DNA of 64,000 nucleotides. It comes from Streptomyces sp. SM10. Lineage in GTDB: Bacteria > Actinomycetota > Actinomycetes > Streptomycetales > Streptomycetaceae. Positions within the stretch are counted from its first letter, which is position 1, and every line of letters begins with the position of its first letter. The position numbers and the translations under genes were made by a program. Location: contig NZ_NEUF01000108.1 of assembly GCF_002910915.1 (NCBI RefSeq), positions 1 to 64,000 of the forward strand. The letters are read 5' to 3'. A model generated the notes under the pieces. It made no database searches. It was not told the DNA's origin and saw nothing but the letters and a program-made list of their open reading frames with translations. Positions 58,447 to 64,000 of this stretch are shown here, piece after piece.

Positions 58447-60507
58447 CTAACCCAGCTGTTCGGGCAGCGGGGCCGCGTGCAGGACCGCGAGGCCGGAGAC
58501 CGCGCGGGTCAGGGCGACGTACAGGCGGCGCAGGCCGGTGCGTTCGTCGGGTTCTCCGTCGACCACGGCCGCCGGTTCGTCCAGCACGACGTAGTCGTAC
58601 TCCAGTCCCTTCGCGAGCGAGGCCGGGACCAGGGTCAGCCGGGAGTGCGCGGTCGTCTCCTCACCGGGGGAGAGGACGCTGTGGCCCGCGTCCGCGAGTG
58701 CCGCCGAGAGCGCCGGGATGCGGGCGTCGGCGGCGATCAGGCCGATCGAGCCGTCGTGGCGCAGCGACTCCTCGCACGCCGCGACCACCGCCGCGTCCAG
58801 CTCGTCCGCCGCCGCGACCTGCCGTACCGCAAGGGAGCCCGGCGTCTCACGCACCGACTCCACCGGGGCCAGGCCCGGGGCGATCGACGGGAGGAGACGG
58901 GAGGCGTACGCGATCACCTCGCGCGGCACACGGAAGCCCGCCGTCAGCTCCTCCACGACCGCGTCTGCCTTGCCCAGGTGGAACAGCGCCTGCTCCCAGC
59001 TCCGCGTCGACCACGGGGTGGTCCCCTGGGCCAGGTCGCCGAGCACGGTCGCCGACCCCGTCGAGCAGCGCCGGCCCACCGCGCGGTACTGCATGGGGGA
59101 CAGGTCCTGGGCCTCGTCGATGACGACATGGCCCAGCGAATGGGTGCGCGCCACCAGGTCGGCTGCCTCGTCGATCAGCACCGCGTCCGCCACCGTCCAC
59201 TTCGCCGACTTCACGCTCCGCGCGGGCCGTGCCATCAGGATCTGCTTCTGCTCGTCGCCGGTGAGGAGGCCCTCCGCGTGCGCGGCCAGGAAGTCCGCGT
59301 CCGTCAGGAGCCGCAGCACCAGCTTCGCGGGCTCCACCGCCGGCCAGATCGCCTTCACGGCCGCCTTCACCGCGGGATTGCGCGCCACCGCGTTCTGCAC
59401 CCGGTCGTCCGGGGCTTCGCCGGCCTCCTCCATCCGCACGAGGACGGCGTGCGCGATGCGCTGCGGAAGAGCCTCGTGGGCGGCCCCGTACCGCATGTCG
59501 CGGGCCAGCAGCTCGGTGACCATCTCCTCGATCTCGTGGGCCGGGACCCTCCAGCGCCGGGAACCGCGCACCACCACGACCGTCTCGGCCGGAGGCGTCA
59601 CGTGCGAGCGGATCGCCCGCCGCAGGACCTCCGCCATGCGGGCGTCGCCCTTGATCACCGCGGCGGCCGACCCGTCGGTCCCCCGCACCTCGACGCGCGC
59701 ACCCACCAGGTCCTCGACGGTGGCCTGCTGCACCTCGAGCTCACCGAGCGCCGGGAGCACCTGCTCGATGTAGTGGAGGAACGACCGGTTCGGGCCGATG
59801 ACGAGGGTGCCGGTGCGGGCGAGGCGCTCGCGGTGCGCGTAGAGGAGATAGGCGACACGGTGCAGGCCGACGGCCGTCTTCCCGGTGCCCGGGCCTCCCT
59901 GGACGCAGACCGTGCCGCCCAGGCCGCTGCGGACGATCTCGTCCTGCTCGGGCTGGATCGTCGCGACGATGTCACGCATCGGCCCCACACGGGGCCGCTC
60001 GATCTCCGCCTGGAGGAGCTTGCTGGTCTGCTCGGTCTCCGTCGGGTCGGTGAGGTGCTCGTCCTCGTACGCGGTCAGCTCGCCGCCGGTGTAGCCGAAG
60101 CGGCGGCGGTGGCCGACGTCCAGGGGGTTGTTCCTGGAGGCCTGGTAGAACGGCTGCGAGACCGGCGCGCGCCAGTCGATGACCATCGGATCGCCGTGGG
60201 CGTCGTGGACGTGGCGGCGCCCGATGTAGAAGCGCTCCCCCTCCGAGCCCTCCGCCTTCTCGGCGCCGACCACGTGCAGGTAGTCCAGGCGGCCGAAGAA
60301 CAGCGGGGTGTGGGAGAGGTCGGCGAGCGCCTTGATGCGGTCGTCGATCTGGGCCTGCAGGACCGCGGCGTTGACCCAGTTCGCGGTGACATCACGGATG
60401 TCTAGCGCCTGCACGTCCTCGCGCATGGCGCGCAGCGCGGCACGGGACGCGGCGAGGTGCGCCCGCTCCCTGACCAGTGGATTGCTTGTCTCTTCGTGCG
60501 CGGGCAC
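58447..60507 (-). CDS. HelD-like UvrD/Rep-type ATPase
   Basis: This 686-residue SF1 ATPase resembles actinobacterial HelD, which binds RNA polymerase and frees it from stalled complexes. An N-terminal coiled-coil arm (about 10-70, NPLVRERAHLAASRAALRAMREDVQALD) precedes FFGRLDYLHVVGAEK and FYIGRRHVHDAHGDPMVIDWRAPVSQPFYQAS, typical of this family. Walker A is GGPGTGKTAVGLHR (about 203-216), Walker B is VVIDEAQDLSPMQ (about 459), and the late motif RRLYVALTRAVSGLAVLH is intact. GTG at 60507 is preferred because GGAGG precedes it. No rifamycin-associated element is seen upstream, so the rifamycin-induced HelR type is less likely. Confidence 0.88.
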   Translation of the reverse strand: MPAHEETSNPLVRERAHLAASRAALRAMREDVQALDIRDVTANWVNAAVLQAQIDDRIKALADLSHTPLFFGRLDYLHVVGAEKAEGSEGERFYIGRRHVHDAHGDPMVIDWRAPVSQPFYQASRNNPLDVGHRRRFGYTGGELTAYEDEHLTDPTETEQTSKLLQAEIERPRVGPMRDIVATIQPEQDEIVRSGLGGTVCVQGGPGTGKTAVGLHRVAYLLYAHRERLARTGTLVIGPNRSFLHYIEQVLPALGELEVQQATVEDLVGARVEVRGTDGSAAAVIKGDARMAEVLRRAIRSHVTPPAETVVVVRGSRRWRVPAHEIEEMVTELLARDMRYGAAHEALPQRIAHAVLVRMEEAGEAPDDRVQNAVARNPAVKAAVKAIWPAVEPAKLVLRLLTDADFLAAHAEGLLTGDEQKQILMARPARSVKSAKWTVADAVLIDEAADLVARTHSLGHVVIDEAQDLSPMQYRAVGRRCSTGSATVLGDLAQGTTPWSTRSWEQALFHLGKADAVVEELTAGFRVPREVIAYASRLLPSIAPGLAPVESVRETPGSLAVRQVAAADELDAAVVAACEESLRHDGSIGLIAADARIPALSAALADAGHSVLSPGEETTAHSRLTLVPASLAKGLEYDYVVLDEPAAVVDGEPDERTGLRRLYVALTRAVSGLAVLHAAPLPEQLG

Positions 60508-60868
60508 GGTGTTGCCTCCGGCTTTTCGACGCAGGACGGCGGACAGGGCGCAGCGCCCGGTCCGCTCGGGGACGTTCACACGCAGACGCGCACGCCGGTG
60601 GGCGCGTGCGGCAGTTGTCGGCCGGTTTCCGTCCGGTCGGCGGCGCTCCCCCGGCTGCCGACCGCTCGAAGGGCAGGCCGGTACCACGGTGCGGGAGGCG
60701 GGCAGACCGGCGATTGTAGCGACCGCGGGACCCCGGGGCGAACGAATAGACGCGGGCCGTGTCCGTCCCGTAGGGGACGGCATGCGACCTCCGGCCTACG
60801 GGCTCCCGCCCGCGCTTCGGTCCGCAGGCCGATGCCGGAGCGCGGGCGGACGGAGCACCATGGAATGC
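60508..60868. other. Intergenic region upstream of the HelD-like gene
   Basis: These 361 bases contain no convincing gene. They should hold the divergent promoters of the HelD-like gene and of the 63-residue gene. I see no clear -10/-35 pair or known operator. Confidence 0.4.
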
Positions 60869-61060
60869 ATGAGCACCGTTCATCTGAACCCGCGCAGGAC
60901 CGGCCCCGCGCACGGCGCGACCGCGGCGACCGGTCATCCACGCAGCCACCGCATGGGAAACGCGGTGCGCGCCGTATCCGTCTTCGCACGCACCGCGTTC
61001 GGTGTGGCCGTCCTCGGCGAGTACGCGGAGGAGGCGGGCGTCGTCCGCCGCCGCCGCTGA
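60869..61060 (+). CDS. Small conserved protein, 63 aa
   Basis: This basic small protein (STVHLNPRRTGPAHGATAATGHPRSHRMGNAVRAVSVFARTAFGVAVLGEYAEEAGVVRRRR) has an amphipathic C-terminal helix (NAVRAVSVFARTAFGVAVLGEYAEE). I recall similar 60-65-residue proteins in other Streptomyces, but no function. ATG at 60869 or 60860 could start it; GGAGCACC lies just upstream. It ends 69 bp before the convergent XPB helicase gene. Confidence 0.6.
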   Translation: MSTVHLNPRRTGPAHGATAATGHPRSHRMGNAVRAVSVFARTAFGVAVLGEYAEEAGVVRRRR

Positions 61061-61129
61061 GCCCGAAAGCCCGTCCGCCGCCGCTGAACCGGTGGGCCCT
61101 CGCCCGGAAGCCCCGCCCAGGGACCGCTG

Positions 61130-62773
61130 TCAGTTCTCCGTCAGCAGCTCGTCCGCGTCGACGATCCGGTAGGCGTACCCCTGCTCGGCCAGGAACCGCT
61201 GGCGGTGAGCCGCGAAGTCCTGGTCGATCGTGTCGCGGGCGACCACCGAGTAGAAGCGCGCCTCGTGCCCGTCCGCCTTCGGGCGCAGGACCCGGCCGAG
61301 CCGCTGCGCCTCCTCCTGACGCGAGCCGAACGTTCCCGACACCTGGATGGCGACCGTGGCCTCCGGCAGGTCGATCGAGAAGTTCGCGACCTTCGACACG
61401 ACCAGCACGCTGATCTCGCCCTGCCGGAACGCGTCGAAGAGCTTCTCGCGCTGGGCGTTGCTCGTCTCGCCCTTGATCACCGGGGCGTCCAGGTGCTCAC
61501 CGAGCTCGTCCAGCTGGTCGATGTACTGCCCGATGACCAGGGTCTGCTCGCCCCGGTGCTTGCGTACGAGCGCCTCGGTGACCTTCCGCTTCGTCGCGGT
61601 CGTCGCGCAGAACCGGTACTTCTCCTCGGCCTCCGCCGTCGCGTAGGCGAGCCGCTCCGAGTCCGTGAGGTTCACGCGGACCTCGACGCAGTCGGCGGGC
61701 GCGATGTAGCCCTGCGCCTCGATCTCCTTCCACGGGGCGTCGAACCGCTTGGGCCCGATGAGCGAGAAGACGTCCGACTCGCGGCCGTCCTCGCGCACCA
61801 GCGTCGCGGTGAGCCCGAGGCGACGCCGGGCCTGGAGGTCGGCGGTGAACTTGAAGACGGGCGCGGGCAGCAGGTGCACCTCGTCGTAGATCACGAGCCC
61901 CCAGTCGCGGGAGTCGAACAGCTCCAGGTGCGGGTAGATCCCCTTACGGCGGGTGGTCAGCACCTGGTACGTGGCGATGGTGACCGGCCGGATCTCCTTG
62001 CGCGTACCGCTGTACTCGCCGATCTCCTCCTCGGTCAGCGAGGTCCGCTTCACCAGCTCGTGCTTCCACTGGCGGGCGGAGACGGTGTTGGTGACCAGGA
62101 TCAGCGTGGTCGCCTTGGCCTCGGCCATGGCACCCGCGCCGACCAGCGTCTTCCCGGCGCCGCAGGGGAGCACGACGACACCCGAGCCGCCGTGCCAGAA
62201 GCCCTCGACGGCCTGCTTCTGGTACGGGCGCAGCGACCAGCTCTCCTGGTCCAGCTCGATCGGGTGCGCCTCGCCGTCGACGTACCCGGCGAGGTCCTCG
62301 GCGGGCCAGCCCAGCTTGAGCAGCGTCTGCTTGATCTGCCCGCGCTCGGAGGGGTGCACGGCCACGGTGTCCGGGTCGAGACGCGCCCCGACCAGCGGCT
62401 GGACCTTCTTCGAGCGGAGGATCTCCTCCAGCACCGGGCGGTCGTTCGACGTCAGCACCAGGCCGTGGACGGGGTGCTTGGACAGGGTGAGGCGGCCGTA
62501 CCGCGCCATCGTCTCGGCGATGTCGACGAGGAGCGCGTGCGGCACGGGGTAGCGCGAGTACTCCACGAGCGCGTCGACGACCTGCTCGGCGTCGTGCCCC
62601 GCGGCGCGGGCGTTCCACAGGCCGAGCGGGGTCACGCGGTAGGTGTGGATGTGCTCGGGGGCACGCTCCAGCTCGGCGAAGGGTGCGATGACACGGCGGC
62701 AGGCCTCGGCCTGGTCGTGGTCGACCTCGAGGAGCAGCGTCTTGTCGCTCTGGACGATGAGGGGTCCGGTCAC
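61130..62773 (-). CDS. XPB-type DNA repair helicase
   Basis: This 547-residue SF2 helicase is of the bacterial XPB/Ercc3 family (3' to 5', translocating on DNA). An N-terminal damage-recognition-like domain (about 1-150) precedes the first RecA-like domain, with the Q-motif/Walker A region VVVLPCGAGKTLVGAGAMAEA (about 198-218) and the DEVH box IYDEVHLLPAP (about 291-301). The second RecA domain has KVANFSIDLPEATVAIQVSGTFGSRQEEAQRLGRVLRPK, which includes motif VI. GTG at 62773 is the natural start. In actinobacteria XPB is often next to a helicase-associated-domain protein, and the partial gene at the window end fits that. Confidence 0.94.
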   Translation of the reverse strand: MTGPLIVQSDKTLLLEVDHDQAEACRRVIAPFAELERAPEHIHTYRVTPLGLWNARAAGHDAEQVVDALVEYSRYPVPHALLVDIAETMARYGRLTLSKHPVHGLVLTSNDRPVLEEILRSKKVQPLVGARLDPDTVAVHPSERGQIKQTLLKLGWPAEDLAGYVDGEAHPIELDQESWSLRPYQKQAVEGFWHGGSGVVVLPCGAGKTLVGAGAMAEAKATTLILVTNTVSARQWKHELVKRTSLTEEEIGEYSGTRKEIRPVTIATYQVLTTRRKGIYPHLELFDSRDWGLVIYDEVHLLPAPVFKFTADLQARRRLGLTATLVREDGRESDVFSLIGPKRFDAPWKEIEAQGYIAPADCVEVRVNLTDSERLAYATAEAEEKYRFCATTATKRKVTEALVRKHRGEQTLVIGQYIDQLDELGEHLDAPVIKGETSNAQREKLFDAFRQGEISVLVVSKVANFSIDLPEATVAIQVSGTFGSRQEEAQRLGRVLRPKADGHEARFYSVVARDTIDQDFAAHRQRFLAEQGYAYRIVDADELLTEN

Positions 62774-63129
62774 GCGCGTCGGCCCTTTCTGTTCCGCTTC
62801 TGCCCTGCTGCTGGGATCCGCCGCCGGGGACGGCCGCGAACGGCCAAACGTCCAGTGTGCCGCATCGGCCGCGAACGGGCGTCGCGCACGCGTGACGGAG
62901 CGGGTGGCGGGCCTCCCGCCGCGCGGTGGTCCGGAGGGAGCCGGCGACGCCACGGTGCGTACGATCCGGGGGGCCGGCTCTGACCGGCGTCCTGGTGCGG
63001 CGAAGCCCGTGCGGGTCGGCCGGTGGGGCCCTCCGGCCGGGGTGAGCTCACCGGCCGACCGGTGGTCAGAAGCGGCTGGTAGAAAGGGAATGCGCGTCGG
63101 CAGGTCGTCGTCCGCGGGGGAGGAACGTC
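62774..63129. other. Intergenic region between XPB and the proline-rich protein gene
   Basis: These 356 bases form a divergent promoter region with no convincing gene. Several CCGGCC/GGCCGG arms near 62990-63060 could fold. No recognised operator is seen. Confidence 0.4.
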
Positions 63130-63939
63130 ATGTCACAGCCGTCACCCTGGCCGCCGCAGCAGCCGCCGGGCGGTCAGCCGCAGCCGCCGTACGGAGGCGG
63201 GCAGCAGCCGCCGATCGGTGCTCAGCCCCCGGGCCTTCCGCCGCGGCCCGGGTACGGGAATCCCCACGGCGGGCAGCCCGTGCCGGACAACCCGTACGCG
63301 GCTCAGCAGCCGCCACCGCCCGGTCCGCCCGGTCCGCCCGCGCCGTACGGCGCGTACCCGCCGCCGCCCCAGGGACCGGCGGTGCCGCCTCCGCCCGCGG
63401 GGAAGGGGAAGCGGCGCACCGGGCCGATCGTGGGCGCCACTCTGGTGGCGCTCGTCCTGATCGGCGGCGGGGTGTGGTTCGCGCTCGGCACCGGTGACGA
63501 CGACGACGCCAAGGGGCCCGTCGCGAAGGTGAGTCCCAGTGCCACCTCGCCCTCTCCGAGCGCCACGGAGGAGACACCGGAGGAGTCCCCCTCGCCGACG
63601 GGCATGCCCGCGCCGACGGGGACCGGGCTCCAGGCGGTCTGGCGGGCGTCCGACTCGACGATGCTGGGGCTGGGCGACGCGTACACCGACGAGCCCGCCC
63701 GGATCAACGCCGTCCTCAGTGCCGGTGACGGCCTGGAGTGCGAGGGCCGGTGGCAGGAGGACGAGAGCGGTGACTTCCTGGAGGTCGCGCTGCTCTGCAA
63801 GAAGGACGGCGTCCGGGTCGAGAGCGAGGACCGGGTCGGGAACCTGGAGCAGTCCGGCAACACCCTGACCGTCGAGTGGGCCAAGGGGGACACCGGCACG
63901 GAGACCTTCGAGCGCTTCCGGGACATGGATCCCGCCTGA
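63130..63939 (+). CDS. Proline-rich single-pass membrane protein
   Basis: This 269-residue protein has a cytosolic Pro/Gly/Gln-rich region (about 1-95, repeated QPPYGGGQQPP-like units), one membrane helix at about 98-118 (GPIVGATLVALVLIGGGVWFAL), an acidic and Ser/Thr/Pro linker (about 120-160), and a small C-terminal extracytoplasmic domain (about 165-265, TGLQAVWRASDSTMLGLGDAYTDEPARINAVLSAGDGLECEGRW) with two Cys residues that could pair. The layout resembles the protein at 13551-14576. The role is unknown. A strong ribosome-binding site (GGGGGAGGAACGTC) precedes the ATG. Confidence 0.82.
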   Translation: MSQPSPWPPQQPPGGQPQPPYGGGQQPPIGAQPPGLPPRPGYGNPHGGQPVPDNPYAAQQPPPPGPPGPPAPYGAYPPPPQGPAVPPPPAGKGKRRTGPIVGATLVALVLIGGGVWFALGTGDDDDAKGPVAKVSPSATSPSPSATEETPEESPSPTGMPAPTGTGLQAVWRASDSTMLGLGDAYTDEPARINAVLSAGDGLECEGRWQEDESGDFLEVALLCKKDGVRVESEDRVGNLEQSGNTLTVEWAKGDTGTETFERFRDMDPA

Positions 63940-63949
63940 CGCCTCCGGG

Positions 63950-64000
63950 TCAGGTCGACTGCTCGTCGGCGAGCTCCGCGACCCCCGTGATCCGGTGCAG
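63950..64000 (-). CDS. Partial C-terminus of the next gene (possible helicase-associated protein)
   Basis: The last 16 codons of a minus-strand gene are present: LHRITGVAELADEQST and a TGA at 63952-63950. The gene continues beyond the window. A helicase-associated-domain protein is often found upstream of XPB in Streptomyces, so that is the likeliest identity, but the fragment is too short to prove it. Confidence 0.45.
   Translation of the reverse strand: MHRITGVAELADEQST

Noticed and set aside
60707..60790. Possible rifamycin-associated element upstream of the HelD-like gene
   Set aside because: I looked for the paired GGGGCTTGC/GCAAGCCCC-type palindrome and found none between 60508 and 60868.

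Overview
The window is high-GC actinobacterial DNA, almost certainly a Streptomyces chromosome. Third codon positions are dominated by G and C and GTG starts are frequent. Many genes have recognisably Streptomyces-type products: a CdgB-type diguanylate cyclase, HbpS, DUF6571, DUF3263, DUF397, a solo GroEL2 with CIRCE elements, NagK/NagA with DasR-type sites, CebR-type operators and OtsA/OtsB/GpgS. The gene order (hbpS, cdgB, sugar kinase, nagA, nagK, solute-binding protein, otsB/otsA, thrC, cold-shock gene, groEL2, mur genes) is, from memory, that of a conserved core region of Streptomyces chromosomes.

Layout. 0-3.3 kb: an IS110-family element, a pentapeptide-repeat protein, an uncharacterised protein and the decayed 3' end of a LuxR/NarL response regulator. 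3.3-10.2 kb: secreted haem-binding HbpS, a three-gene DUF6571 operon, a secreted M4 metalloprotease and TerD. 10.4-14.6 kb: ArfB, a flavin reductase, the GAF-PAS-GGDEF cyclase CdgB with a BldD-like box, and a membrane-anchored carbohydrate-binding-like protein. 14.7-19.6 kb: amino-sugar catabolism (PfkB kinase, NagA, NagK) divergent from a sugar-binding lipoprotein, with two dre-like (DasR) sites between them, then DUF3263. 19.7-23.0 kb: trehalose and glucosylglycerate synthesis (OtsB, OtsA, GpgS). 23.1-24.9 kb: a SAM-I riboswitch, a threonine-synthase-family enzyme and a CysO-like sulfur carrier. 25-28.1 kb: cold-shock protein, GroEL2 and a lipoprotein whose 3' end looks frameshifted. 28.4-34.2 kb: secreted GH81 beta-1,3-glucanase and GH9 cellulase, each behind a LacI-type palindrome. 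34.4-40.2 kb: a regulatory and partly degenerate stretch with an RsbW-like ATPase, an ECF sigma factor/RskA anti-sigma pair, a HAD hydrolase, DUF397 with a DUF5753 remnant, several broken genes, a PRC-barrel protein and a tiny membrane protein. 40.4-43.9 kb: N-acetylmuramic acid recovery (MurR-type regulator, MurQ, MurP PTS). 44-46.6 kb: small conserved proteins, an MFS exporter and an HD protein. 46.7-53.0 kb: a complete 5-oxoproline system (DUF2891, DUF979, DUF969, GntR regulator, PxpA, PxpB, PxpC). 53.1-58.4 kb: secreted lipase, small membrane protein, CutC with a dre-like site, and an MMPL transporter ending in a pentanucleotide repeat. 58.4-64 kb: HelD-like ATPase, XPB helicase, a proline-rich membrane protein and the end of a further gene.

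How it fits together. Several modules recycle or scavenge sugars and wall fragments: NagK/NagA/binding protein and possibly CutC under DasR-type control, MurR/Q/P for MurNAc, and GH9/GH81 for plant or fungal polysaccharides. Others handle sulfur and nitrogen metabolites (ThrC-like/CysO under a SAM riboswitch; the Pxp locus). The most interesting points are: the SAM riboswitch driving a ThrC-like enzyme plus a CysO-like carrier, which suggests a thiocarboxylate-dependent homocysteine route; the two oppositely oriented 5-oxoproline promoters carrying the same palindrome between -35 and -10, one of them predicted to be leaderless; an orphaned HbpS next to a broken response regulator; and a possible bridge-RNA segment beside the IS110 recombinase.
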